From Gamarada debralockiae (lineage: Eukaryota; Ascomycota; Leotiomycetes; Helotiales; Hyphodiscaceae), in assembly GCA_002803225.1 (NCBI GenBank), contig NXFV01001863.1, positions 1 through 59,791 of the forward strand: DNA of 59,791 bases, given 5' to 3'. Positions within the stretch are counted from its first letter, which is position 1. Every line of letters starts with the position of its first letter. A program made the translations under genes and the position numbers. Shown here piece after piece: positions 1 to 10,713 of the stretch. Under the pieces are notes generated by a model. The model was not told the DNA's origin. It did not search any database and saw only the letters and a program-made list of their open reading frames with translations.

Positions 1-480
1 TAAATACGCTATAAGAAGGAGACCTTTTGGAATGAGCAAGATAAAGCTAAGAATATAAAGTTGAATCGCGTGATCAAAGCAGCTAATCTTCTTTAGTCAA
101 AGCTTGTAGGCAAGCTACAGCGCGAGAAGGAAGGTCGAAAGGTCAAGACTAATGGACCTTTTTGTATTGATGAACCTAAGTCACAATTCAATATACACTA
201 GTCAAGATTCCTTCTCGTACGACAAGGTTATCGTAGCCAATACGAGGAGGTGATTCGACATCTTCGTCGGGTTCAAATGCTACGCAAAACAGCGCGAATC
301 GACCAAGAGTACGTTGATGAGTACGTTGATGAGTATGAAAATTCATAGTCTACGCAACCCCGAAATTTTGAGTATATACCTTCTTTTTATAATAATGGGT
401 TTAGAAATCTTATTAGAATAGAGGAAGACGGTTCAAAGACAATTGTCGGTGACACAATATCAGTTGTGGTGGTTGATTAA
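1..480 (+). pseudogene. Decayed coding relic, possibly from a transposon
   Basis: Short stretches read as protein between stops. The clearest runs from about 196 to 348, where a basic, helical segment ends in a repeated Tyr-Val-Asp-Glu motif before a TAG. Several in-frame stops and apparent frame changes separate it from similar basic sequence upstream. I cannot name the family. The basic, coiled style and the position at a decayed margin suggest part of a transposase or retroelement protein, but that is only inference. Confidence 0.3.
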
Positions 481-911
481 TTGAGGTTCTTGTAGAATAG
501 AGTGCTTTTTGAGAGGTTATGGACGAGGTAAATATAAAAATATTAGGACCTTCCCTTTGTACTATAGACCCAACAATTTCGTAGATTGTGTCTTAATTAT
601 TCCATTTTTATATAGCATTTATACTATTAAAAATAATAATTGCGACGTTGAGATAATCCATGATAGAGTTATTATACCTGAAAAATCGATCGTATTGATG
701 AAAATCGATTGTATTGCTGAAGCCCACTAATTAGGCGAAGCCGTAAAAATTAGTGGGTCGGTTGGTCCACGATTAGGTGCAGGGTCCGGAAATGTATGAG
801 AGGCAAGTTGTATTGCTATCCCCCCCAACCGCCCCCAAAAAACACCATAATTCCCTACTCAAACAAGGGGAGGCTACTAGGGTATTCAACCAGTCAAATT
901 ATACAGAAACT
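481..911. other. AT-rich gap with no supported gene
   Basis: Mostly AT-rich sequence with short open frames of atypical composition. It holds a near repeat of ATCGATCGTATTGATGAA and AATCGATTGTATTGCTGA around 685-721. No promoter, RNA gene or coding signal could be supported. Confidence 0.4.
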
Positions 912-1048
912 CCACGGCGCTATACACCGCGAAGCAATATGTCGACCCAGACGCCAAGGACAATGGTGGTCGGACGCCACTCTGGTTGGCAACAAGGAAC
1001 GGGCACAAAGAAGTGGTGAAACTGCTTCAGTGCACAGATGCCGCAAGC
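912..1048 (+). pseudogene. Ankyrin-repeat relic
   Basis: Around 950-1029 the + strand reads as one ankyrin repeat unit: a DNGGRTPLWLATRNGHKEVV core followed by KLLQ. This is the canonical G-TPL-A---GH-EVV-LL pattern. Nothing open extends it on either side, so it is a fragment of a larger ankyrin protein of the NACHT/ankyrin kind that is common in filamentous fungi. Other ankyrin relics lie at about 15.9 kb and 29.1 kb. Confidence 0.6.
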
Positions 1049-1896
1049 ATTAGAAGCTGATAAAGCGGAAGCTGTATTTGATAATTCTATATGGAGTTTG
1101 CTGGAGTGGAAGTGGCAGGTGTCCCAATAATGATCTGTTCAAATCTGTATTGTGTTTGCGAGAAAGTGTCTCAACATCAGAGTGTTTCGAAACGCCTTGA
1201 GGCCTGAGGACCTTGGCATTGCAGTCATGTGATTGATCTAAGAGACTCGGGGTCTAGGGCTCTATGAGGCACGAAGGCTACAGACCGTTATGTCTGTAGT
1301 TTTCCTACCTTAGTACTTCGTGCTCAACTTCAATTAAGTACTTCAAACCTACTTAAGTAACATGCAACAATGTCCAAGAATTCGTTCTAGTTGAAATCGA
1401 AAAGTCCTGTGATCACTTCCCAAGCTTCGAGACTACAGAACCAATGATGTGGCTTCCAACCTAAAGGCGTCGAGACTAAGTTGGTCTAGTTTCCTATTTC
1501 TGATATCCAAATACAGAATTCAGCATGGAGCGCTGGCATTGGTCGCTCTGGTTGACGGCCACGCGTACACTTCACCTCACAGGGGCTGGCATTGGTCACT
1601 TATTTCGCCTCACAGGGTGCCTGCATTAATCAATTATTGCCCCGCGTAGAAGCAATACGTCGCCTCATAGAGCGCTGGTATGGGTCGCTCGTGGTTGAGC
1701 GTGATAGCGGATTCAAAGTACAGTATCATGGGACGGTCCGTTTTGATACACACTTGGCTGCATCCCAAGTGCAGAGGTTTTGAAATCGAGAACTTTACAT
1801 GCCTTTTCGATCTTTCCTATTTCTTCTTGGCATAATTTTCCATCAGCGAGTGCTTCATCATCGCTCAATTCCGAACAATTTGGACAGGGTCATAGC
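1049..1896. other. Gap without a supported gene; contains a short imperfect direct repeat
   Basis: No convincing gene. A 28-29 bp imperfect direct repeat (GAGCGCTGG, then GGTCGCT, then GGTTGA) lies at 1528-1555 and 1670-1698. Several TCACCTCACAGG-like words lie between the copies. The repeat may be a remnant of local duplication. Confidence 0.4.
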
Positions 1897-2245
1897 ATGG
1901 ATCAGTTCCGGTACCAGCCTCTTGAGGGCGACCAGGCCATCAGGATTCTCGTACTTCAGCCTGGGACTTGGGAGTCAGACATCAGCTGCACTTTACGATA
2001 TGTGTCTGTGGATTCAAATGCGGTATATGAGGCACTGTGTTATGTCTGGGGAGACCGATGCTCTCCGAGACGAATTTTTCTAGATGGGGTTCCTCATGGC
2101 GTAACTAAAAATCTAGAGTCGGCTTTGAGATCTGCGCTACCCGGATTATCGGCGCACCTTCTGGGTCGACGCCATATGCTAATATCTTGATCGACACCGA
2201 ACGAAATACTGCAGAAACTTGAGGGGTTGGACCTCTGTTTTCTGA
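1897..2245 (+). pseudogene. HET domain gene relic, N-terminal part
   Basis: From the ATG at 1897 the frame reads a heterokaryon-incompatibility (HET, PF06985) N-terminus. Visible motifs are the leading YxxL region, a Glu-Ala-Leu-Cys-Tyr-Val-Trp-Gly-Asp core (canonical YEALSYVWGD), a LDGVPHGVTKNLESAL stretch, and FWVDAIC just upstream of 2180. A stop falls right after FWVDAIC where family members have INQ. A shifted frame then resumes with IDTERNTAET, the expected ERNxQV region, and ends at TGA about 2221. So the copy is truncated and frameshifted. The remaining two-thirds of a HET protein is found after 3202, beyond an unrelated gene. Confidence 0.75.
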
Positions 2246-2433
2246 GGGTTTCGTTTTGCGATAGTCTTTCTAATGTAAGCGCTAACTGGTCTCTCACGTA
2301 AGCTGCCTCGGGTAGGAGAATCTTACTCACTCATATCTTAACCTCCATTTCCCTATCTTATCTATGCGAATCTGAATTAAATCATTTTCCAAATAATTGA
2401 ACCACAATTTCATTTTCTCTAAGATCAGCAGCC

Positions 2434-2936
2434 ATGGCAACTCATCCAGATGAAGCTCATATCACAGCACGCCAAGAAAAATACCGCCAGGCCATCAACA
2501 GCTGCTCTATAGACGAGACAATGTCATTCTTCTCAGAAAATGTCCGCTTCTCTGATTTTGGTATCTCATGTCCTCCTAGAACCTCTATATTGATTCTAAG
2601 GTTGCTAACTGTTGTCAAGGTGTCGGACAAGTCAACCTGACTAAACCACAATTGCATGCCTACTTCACGAACATGCTCGAGTCGTGTGATAATCTGAATA
2701 TAACCACTGTGTCTATCAATGGATCCAAAAGCTGCACAAGCTGGGAGTGGAATATAACTTTCAACTATGTGAAGAAGATGGAGGAAATTGCGAATGATAA
2801 AGAACTCGGTAATTTGGAGGTGGGCGGAGGTTTGTTGAAGATGGTGGGCGTCAGCGTGACTTGGTGGAATGACGAGGACAAGATCATTAGGAATCATGAT
2901 TACGCTAAACTTGTGGAGAACTTTGACGGAAGATGA
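2434..2936 (+). CDS. SnoaL-like / NTF2-like small protein
   Basis: Two exons, 2434-2560 and 2620-2936, join across a 59-bp intron that starts GTATCT, has a GCTAAC branch site and ends CAAG. The product is 147 aa. It has the look of the fungal SnoaL-like (NTF2-fold) family: an N-terminal helix (ARQEKYRQAINSCSIDETMS), then FFSENVRFSDFG, a helix containing YFTNML, and a beta-rich C-terminal half with SWEWNITF and a late VTWWNDEDKI strand. Family members include polyketide cyclases, isomerases and many proteins of unknown role, so no reaction can be assigned. There is no signal peptide. The gene sits between the two pieces of a broken HET gene and appears intact, so it arrived by insertion or the HET pieces come from two events. 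The weak point is the family call; the gene model itself is clean. Confidence 0.65.
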
Positions 2937-3201
2937 ACTGTATACCAGTTAATAGGTAGGGAAGTAGAGTGAACAAGAAGTAATGAGACTTCATCTCCGT
3001 TGACTACTGTAGTATAATAATAGAGTAAGGACAGGAAACACAAACTAACGCCGAAACTTTCCTCCAAATGCCTTCCGGTCATTCAATTATAATTTTCACT
3101 TCTGCATCAGGCACACGTTTCCAGTCAGGCAACTTTTTAAGAGGTTCCGACGACTCCAGCACGCCCGAAACACATAACTAGTTATTCAGGGATGCTAGTC
3201 A

Positions 3202-4255
3202 GTGTTCATCGTAGCCGAGAATAAGTCTTGGCAAGGCCGAGGATCGCTTTTCTCGTCAGTTTGCATCAGTCAAGCGAATCTCGATGAGAGAACGCATCAG
3301 GTTGGGAGAATGAACATGATCTACCGCCGGGCTAGCACCGTTGTCTCGTGGACGGGTGAGGCAAGTGAAGATAGCGACGACGCTCTGCAGATGATCAGAG
3401 ATATAGGTCTTTGGCCTCGAGACAACGGAGATGTTATTAACGACCATGATGGCTTGAATATCGGTCGGTCGACTTTTCCAACAATTTCCGACTATTTCGA
3501 ACACAGCGGCCTCATACTGAAGGCCCAGAACTGGCCTGTCTCTGTGGAATTTCTTAGAACGGGACTACTGGACACGAGTCTGGGTAATCCAAGAACTCAC
3601 CGCTCGGGGGGGTCCTATCGGAGAGCACAGGAGTCATTGTATGCGGCATGTCATGGGTTAGCAGGTCTCTGTTTGATTGGATATGCAGGCTGCTCCTCAT
3701 CATTGTTTTGTTCAGGAACTCAGTCACGCCAGATAGACAGGAACCTGACGAACTAGTACGGACCTTACTAGGGAGAGGACACCCACCTGGTAAAACCATG
3801 AGTCAGATTTTATCTGCGTGCAACAGTACCGTACCGTTTGAGAGGAACATCGATTGGTTGGTCCGAGTTGCCAAAAATTTCGAGCAACGGACCCTAGAGA
3901 CAAGATATACGCTCTCTTGGGTTTGGCAAACGAAGACGGAAAATGCATTTATTCCCGACTATAAGAAGTCACACAGGGATGTTATGAAAGACTTCGCGAA
4001 ATTCGTACCAGAAGAATGGGGATTTGAGGATTCTTCTAGGCAACCGAACAGGGGAGAACACTTTTGGCTCCATCGTGGGCGCCTGATCTCTTCACGGGCA
4101 GGAACTTCGGTCTTGCTCTTATATAAAGCACATTGACTGGCGGAGATAGTGCCTCTGGGGACAGAAAGCCGATTGTTAGCTTCGACGACAAAACTGAGAC
4201 GCTATGTGTTAAGGGATTAAAGATCGGTAATCTGAAGGTCATAGGCCTGCCTTGA
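3202..4255 (+). pseudogene. HET domain gene relic, central and C-terminal part
   Basis: The sequence picks up the HET family at a CISQANLDERTHQVGRMN stretch (canonical CINQxxxxERxxQV) and continues IYRRASTVVSWTGEAS. It then changes frame near 3545 to reach the typical YWTRVWVIQEL block at about 3565-3600. A TAG follows about 3660. DPRDKIYALLGLANED (about 3893-3940) is in a different frame from the next segment, FIPDYKKSHRDVMKDF. A final piece, VSFDDKTETLCVKGLKIG, ends at a TGA about 4255. At least three frame changes plus stops make it non-functional. The first residues repeat the motif at which the upstream HET piece breaks off, so the two pieces overlap by a few codons rather than abut. Confidence 0.75.
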
Positions 4256-4551
4256 TGGGGAGGGAGCAATATCTAAGCCTTTGACTTCCATTTTATCAAT
4301 TTAACAAGCCTCTGGGGTGGTCGACTTGTTCTGGCAGCTTATCCAATTCGCCAAGACGCTCAATGAAGATCAACTTTCTCGTTGAATAAGGCCTCGGAAA
4401 CGCGTTTTGGCGTTTCATGCTCTTTTCGTGCGGTTTTAGGAACGCGTGCCATTGTACTGTATAGAGAATTGTAAGGGAATAGAATGAAGAAGATATACTC
4501 AAATTCGTAGAATTGCAAAGTAGGGCAAGGAAACTAAGCCTACCTAAGCTA

Positions 4552-5082
4552 TGGCGGCTCATGTGGACTTTTTTCCAAAAAACCGAATTCGCTCACCGCC
4601 TTTGTAAAACTAGTATAGACTTCGCTTTTCTCACACCCTATCTTATGCCTAAGTAATAATAAATAGTAAATAAAGCCTAGAATTAGTGATCTTACATGCT
4701 ATTAGTCGCTAAATTTATAGGCTCTTAATCACTAAAATTTTAGGCTATTAGTCACTAAATTTACAGGCTCTTCACTAAAATTTCAAGCTATCAGTCGCTA
4801 AATTTATAGGCTCTTGATCACTAAAATTTTAGGCTATTAATCACTAAATTTACAGGCTCTTGATCACTAAAATTTTAGGCTATCAGTCACTAAATTTACA
4901 GGCTCTTGATCACTAAAATTTCAAGCTACTAGTTGCTAAATTTATAGGCTCTTGATCACTTGTAAAATAAGTATTAGCTATACCACGTGACCTACAGGGT
5001 GGTGATATTAGAGAAATTGGGGCTCTTGTTAGTAGAGAAATGGCAAAATCGTTTTTTGGAAAAAAGTCCATATGAGCCGCCA
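4552..5082. mobile_element. MITE with long terminal inverted repeats and TA target duplication
   Basis: Terminal inverted repeats of about 33 bp begin TGGCGGCTCAT(G/A)TGGACTT and continue into TTTCCAAAAAAC. The left copy is at 4552-4583 and the right copy, reverse-complemented, at 5051-5082. They differ at one position in that core and still resemble each other for some 10 bp further in. Both ends are flanked by TA (4550-4551, 5083-5084), as expected for Tc1/mariner-type insertion. The 531-bp element has no coding capacity. Most of its interior is a 23-bp minisatellite (separate entry). The near-identity of the TIRs suggests recent insertion or selection on the ends. No partner transposase is in the window. 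Confidence 0.8.
4698..4961. repeat. 23-bp AT-rich minisatellite with alternating A and B half-units
   Basis: Eleven full 23-bp units and one partial unit lie end to end. A units read GCTATTAGTC(G/A)CTAAATTT plus A(T/C)AG and start at 4698, 4744, 4787, 4833, 4879 and 4925. B units read GCTCTTGATCACTAAAATTT plus TAG or CAA and start at 4721, 4767, 4810, 4856, 4902 and 4948. The B copy at 4767 lacks three bases, and the last B copy stops after 14. The strict A-B alternation gives a 46-bp higher-order period, so the array grew by duplicating the dimer. It lies wholly inside the MITE. Confidence 0.92.
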
Positions 5083-5320
5083 TATAAGCCCATACAGCTC
5101 ACCGCCTTTCCCGGGGGTGACGGTAAATTCTTGAAACCCCCTTTCGTACCTTCGACCCCGCTACGACCTCCTTCCATAGCTAATTGCAAGGCTCAGGGTT
5201 GTCACGGTCCCAGTTTTGTCATCGCATATTTCAACTCCACGGCCTCACGATTAATTGGCACGCTTTCACCTCGAGTCTTTAAAGCCTAGCCATACTTAAT
5301 TGACCCCATTATTTTGCACA

Positions 5321-6817
5321 ATGACTTTCTCTATTGATGACCAGCTCACATGGCGAGTCACGCCTGAGAATCCCATCCGCGAGGTAGACGGCATGGACTG
5401 GGAACGTTGCGCTTCTTTGCATAACCTGATCACTCAACTTGGCTGGACAGGTCTTGGCAACTCAGAAACTGAAATGCCAAGGAACACATGGTGGCAGGCA
5501 AACATCACGAATGAGTCTCTTGAAGAGGAGTGGTCGAGACGTTTGTCACCATCCCTGAAGCTGTTCCTCCAAGCGGCCTACGAGACACCTCATGAGAATT
5601 TCTTCTACTATGCCAGTGGTCTGAACGGACCAAGTCGCTTCTATACCGGAATGCACGAACAAGGAGGCACGATCTTGTCCTTGTACCAGATGACCAATCT
5701 AAATCTTAGTGGTCATCGAGACGGTTTGAAGTACTCGGAACAATTCTAACTTGCATACATGGACTGACCTTCATCTAGTTTCAACCAAGAGACATCGAGG
5801 GCAATATTTTGCAGCGACATCTTGGACTCACTTGCCACAACTAATGGTCGTATGGAATGGGATCCTCTCGAAGTCGTCTTGAGTGCATGGCTGGGCATGA
5901 TCGACACAGGCAAAGTCATTGCTAAGGCTGAAGGCACAAGCACCAGAGGGCCGGTGGAATGTACACCTTGGGAGCTGATTCCATACAGCGAGCATGACTT
6001 GGCGCTTGCCGTCAGTTCTTTCAACAATCTCATCGCGAGGATCGAGTGCCTGATTGAAAATCCGTCACTGAGTCCACTGGAAAACCCTGATGATCAAAAT
6101 AGATTGCTCGAGGCCTGCACAGCCAAGCTCAATCTGCCAGCCTCAGCAGAAGAGCTTGGCCTAATACCTCGGGACGTGTTAGACAACGCTGCCATCCCAG
6201 AAGGCTTCATTCGAGAACTCCTCCTCCAAGTACGTCGACCGAAAAAGATCAAATACGTAGCACCCGGTCTGCGTCTCCCTATCCCAAGCGACTTCATGCC
6301 CCACCCATTCCAAAATTTTCGACAACCGGATACCATGGAGTACGATGATCCCGTCTTTCCCCTGCCTCTCTTTATCTCAGGAATTAAATCCTCAAATCCG
6401 CTTTTTGGTTATCCTTTCCACGAAGCGTCCAATTTAAGCTACGGGCTCTGGATGGAGTACTGCAACAAAGCCGCTCATCACACTTTCGAGGATACATGTC
6501 GTCTGTATCTTCCATTCAAGATCGGTGCAAACGGATTTGCTCGCCTCACCGATGATTCATTGATAGGTGAGAATCAGGAGGATCATAGTATGGCGCGGCC
6601 AAATGGTCGAGAGAATGAGCTGTACCAGCCGGGATATTGTCATTTTATTCCTTGGCATGGACCGCAGCTTGGGAATGTGCTGGAACTGTGGTCGAATCTA
6701 GTGGGGTTAGGGGAGTGGGAAATTGGTGAAGAGGGTGTCTTGGGTGGGATTGAGAAGTTCAGGGAAGCGGATACGGAGGAGCATTCGCACAAGTATCAGA
6801 TATTTGCTACATGGTGA
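5321..6817 (+). CDS. Hypothetical protein, 482 aa
   Basis: Two exons (5321-5730, 5779-6817) join across a 48-bp intron that starts GTACTC, contains TCTAAC and ends CTAG. The product is 482 aa. The ATG at 5321 follows ACA and gives MTFSIDDQLTWR. An in-frame ATG at 5300 is possible but its extra residues look like leader sequence. The protein is acidic and soluble, rich in Trp and Pro, with no signal peptide, membrane segment or nucleotide-binding motif I recognise. Features to search with include WERCASLHNLI near the N-terminus, WELIPYSEHDLALAV in the middle and QPGYCHFIPWHGPQLGNVLE near the C-terminus. I do not recognise the family. Even codon use and the clean splice argue that it is a real gene. 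It starts 237 bp from the MITE end. Confidence 0.65.
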
Positions 6818-6962
6818 GTTAATGTTGGATTATCGCGTAAAAATTGATATCGAAGTCTTTGTGTCACTTTCACTTGAGATCGACGTAATCGTTGGTTGAA
6901 TGATATATATTTACTTCGTCCCAATTTTTCGAGAGGTCTCCATCAAGCTTCTAATTCAGAGA

Positions 6963-9750
6963 TTACGATATAGAGACACAATATGCTTCGCTAAGCCAGA
7001 GGCTTGTGCAGTCACTTCCAATCGCCGGATTCCAAGCATAGAACTGGGCAAACGTGATCCCGAACTCCGCTTCAATCGAAGCGCACGAATCACCTGTAAA
7101 GTTAGTAAATGACCTAAATCAGACGGTAACAGGGTCACTATGTCGACTTACCTGAAATAGTCAAATAATATTCAGTGCAAGAACTGGTAATACCAGTCTG
7201 TGTTGGTCCAGGAGGTGTCGGAGATGCCTTGGTGGTGGTTGTTGAGATCGTTGTAGATTTAGATATTCCGACACAATATGCTTCGCCGAGCCAGAGACTT
7301 GTGCAGTCACTGCCGACTGCTGGATTCCAAGCGTAAAATGTAGCGAAAGATATGTCGTAAGCTGCTTCGATTGAATCACAAGAATCGCCTATTACCAATT
7401 GTTAGAATTTTTTCAGACGAAGATACCATTATGTGACTGACCAGATACGACAACATAATATTCATCACAGCTGGCGATGATTCCAGTCTGAGTTGGGGCC
7501 GGCGGTGTGACAGAAGTAGTAGTCGATGTTCCAACGACGCTGGAACTTTTACTGCTACTCGAGCTAGATCCTGTATCGCAGGCTCCATCATAACAGTTCC
7601 CGACACCACAATAGTCTGTTGAGTTGCCGCAAAAACCAGAAGTAGAGCAGCAAACACCGAATTGTGTGCCTGTGCACGTTTTATTGCCGGCGAATAAAGG
7701 TCCGCATTCTCCGGTCGTGCTCTTGCCGCCGAGATCTGTGTCACAGTTGCCAGAATAGCAGTTTCCTGCCCCACAGTAATCTGAACTTGACCCGCAAAAG
7801 CCGTAGATGGAGCAGCATCTGAGTCGAGTTAGCGACGGAAATGTTACTTGATGTGCAAAGAGCAGTGAACATACTCGCCAAAAGCAGATCCGGTACAGGT
7901 GGTGTAGTTATAACTTGGTCCGCATTCCCCATTAGTGCTTACCCCAGTAGCGGTTGCGTTGCAAGCTCCGCTAAAGCAGTTTCCTGCTCCACAGTATGCA
8001 TCAGTCGATCCGCAGGCTCCATAGATAGAACAACAAGAACCAAAGTCCGATCCTGTACAAGTCGTGTAGTTGTAGCTTGGCCCACAGTATCCGTCTGTTG
8101 ATATAGCAGGCACCGTCACCTCGGCCACGCATATCGCATATCCTAACCATAGATTCGTACAACCATCATTCAGGTAAGGGTTCCATGTTTGCAAGTCCGC
8201 GAATGTAATGCCATACACTAAAGCGATCTGGTTGCATGTATCACCTGCAACAACATTATAGTATAAACCGCAATTAGCAATCGAGCCAGATTGAGTTGGC
8301 TCTGCAGGAGTAGCGGTGGTGTAATATTCTCCCACTGATGTTGGTGCAACAACTATCCCTGTTGGGACGAATTTACCTCCTGGAGGGGAGGTACATATCC
8401 GTTGCCCAGCAACCAGATTGTCACAACTTCCTTGTATCTTTGGATTCCAAGTCAAGAAAGCCGCATTAGTTGTGTCAAGTTCCGCAGCAATCTCAGAACT
8501 ACGAAGAGAGTCAGACAGGTGTACGCATCATGTGACATTTGTCACTTACCAGACACCGCCCCATATCACTTCGATCTCGCAAGGCGAAGGCACACATATT
8601 GGCGCTGTAATTTCACAAGTATAGTCATTAGTGGCAGCTCGAAGATCGCCAGTCGTGACATTGTACAAGTCAGAAAGTGGATTGCATCCTAGAGGAGGGC
8701 TGGAGACAGGGATGATTTGACCAGCACAGGTTGCTGTCGCCGCTAAGCTCGATGTTGTCGTGGCTCCAGAAGAGGTCGTTGCAGTTGCTCCAATAGTAAG
8801 CCAAAGAGTCGCTGCAGATGTTGTGTAAGGCATTGTTGTGGAGCAGTTTCCTTGGAGGTCTTCAAATTGCTCAATGAGGTAATCTGTGAATTCGCTGGCT
8901 GCTAGATGGGGAGACAGAAGTCTCTGTTTCCACATGAGGAGGAAACATTCTGAACAATACTAGAGAAATTCAGTGTGAGGGCAGATAGGTGAGGAAACAT
9001 GACTTACCAGGCTAGAATTGTACAAGTTTATGACAGAAGACATGCTTGCACTGATATTAGCTGGTGTCCAACTTGGATCCGAGCATTCAACCGGCGGATC
9101 ATCACTGTAGCACGTGTCTGTAGAATCTGTTAGAATAGTCACAAACCGAGATGGTGGTACTCACCGGCATTCCATGTGATGTAGTTACTTCCTTGCCACG
9201 TCTCAGACTCCAAGTAGCACCAGTTCTCGGAAGAATCTTGCAGACATGCCACATCATAGTTCTCGATGAAAACATATGGTACGAATCGAGGGTCTACAAC
9301 AGTTTCCCCAAACGTCATGCCTTCTGAGCCACAGTTGGCCTCGACGGCGCTCAACCAGGTCGCCATCGACGCTGTGCATGCTGATGTGCATAAGGTTGTG
9401 ATGTTATCTTGATACCAATCTATGAGAAGTATGTGTGAGTAATGCTCGAAGCGAATATTACTTCAGTAGAATTGGGTCACGAAAATATGACATACAGGAA
9501 TTATCTACACCTTGCGCTACCAGATTTGTTGTAGATGTATCGCAATTGAGTGTCGTATTTCTGGATACATATCAGCCTTTGTAGATACTCTACATCATGG
9601 TCCCAAATCTCACACTGCAGCCATACATGCACTTGAGAGTCCATATATAGACTCCAAGGTAGCGGGATTGTAATACTGATACACACTGAAAGAAGCCATG
9701 GCTCTGGGAACTACCCAGGCGAGGAAGAGACATCTTGCAAACAAGGACAT
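6963..9750 (-). CDS. Secreted LysM / CBM18 (ChtBD1) chitin-binding protein
   Basis: Nine exons on the minus strand: 9750-9614, 9560-9496, 9419-9165, 9117-9008, 8959-8550, 8498-7875, 7818-7442, 7388-7152 and 7093-6963. They sum to 782 codons with all phases matching (781 aa). The start at 9750 gives a signal peptide (MSLFARCLFLAWVVPRAMAS). The first roughly 320 residues are Cys-rich with no named domain. Then come LysM-like units (FLTWNPKIQGSCDNL; GDTCNQIALVYGITF with WNPYLNDGC). Three ChtBD1/CBM18 modules follow, each with a CGPSYNYTTCTG-type start, a CCS(I/T)xGxCG core and a GxGNC end. A Ser/Thr/Pro linker leads to two more LysM units that are nearly duplicates (GDSC(D/A)SIEAxxxI(S/T)F, YAWNPA(V/I)GSDC). 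LysM and CBM18 bind chitin. The gene is divergent from a group C chitinase, a pairing known in several filamentous fungi. It probably binds its own or a rival's wall chitin outside the cell. Confidence 0.9.
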
Positions 9751-10713
9751 TGCACCAGAGTTGATGATCGAAGGTTGCAAGTCCGGCATGTAAGGACAGA
9801 ACAAAAATCACAACAGAGAGGTCTTGAACTCAAGAGCAATGGGGAAACAAGATCCATAGACAACTCCTTGTTCATCCTCCATACTCAAAAGAGCAGAGAG
9901 TGCGAAAGTGCCCATTCAGATGCGCCAGGCACGGCATCCTAAAGCAGCGGCGTCAGCAATAATATCTGCAACGCAGATTTTCGCGATCGCTTCGGCCCGT
10001 CCGGAGTGTGGCCCAATTCGGGGTCTCGTGCGTAAAAAAGGGGTCGAAAGAACTAGGCCCTGCACGGCTTGTGATCCGATCTCACTGTACCTCATCTTAA
10101 CCAAGTGCGAGAATCCCACAGCAGCTTGAGGAGGGACCGCTGGAAAGTGCAGCGGAAAAAACTAGTTCGGCCGCTCACCTAGGGGCGCCCATGCTAGCGC
10201 TATAGTAATATTTAATCGCTGTACCTCCGTAGGAACAATGCAGCCGCTGCACCGCAAAAACCCGCTTGCTCGTGCATGTTGTGGGGTTGCACTATTGGCA
10301 ACAAAGCGTGCTCTTTTCATCTCGTCTCACCTCATGCGTCGCGTCACGTTCACCCAGAAAGAGGGTGCTTCATCTCAAGTCACCACTTCTCATCCCTGAG
10401 GATCGTGGTCTCGCGTGGTCTCGATCGACGGTCTTGATGAGCATGCAGACAACTTGACTATGTTCCACCAATCTGTCTTCGTTCTCATGTCACCTCCAGG
10501 ATGAATGCCCATGCAACTTTATTTTAGAATATTCTCCTTTTACAGACCCACGATCGGGCTCGGATATTGAGCTTCATTGAGCTTGCTTCTCACCTAACAC
10601 GCTACTGGAGTTATAGCAGCATGTCGATTTTTGAATCGTGAAAGCACGACTTTCATATGGTCTGTCCTATCCAAACTTTTCGTCTGCATCAAGTTGCTGT
10701 TCAGCGCGACAAG
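9751..10713. promoter_or_regulatory. Shared divergent promoter region of the LysM protein and chitinase genes
   Basis: 963 bp separate the two divergent start codons. No coding frame with family features lies between. The arrangement implies joint regulation, as is known for other LysM/group C chitinase pairs, but I see no binding site that I could name with confidence. CT-rich tracts lie upstream of both starts. Confidence 0.55.

Noticed and set aside
6956..7138. Minus-strand open frame overlapping the last LysM exon
   Set aside because: It is a shifted frame of the true last LysM exon. The correct frame carries GDSCASIEAEFGITF and ends at 6963.
9916..10129. Open frames on both strands in the LysM/chitinase promoter region
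   Set aside because: Complementary open frames of about 70 codons with no domain, good start or splice partner; chance frames in a GC-richer patch.
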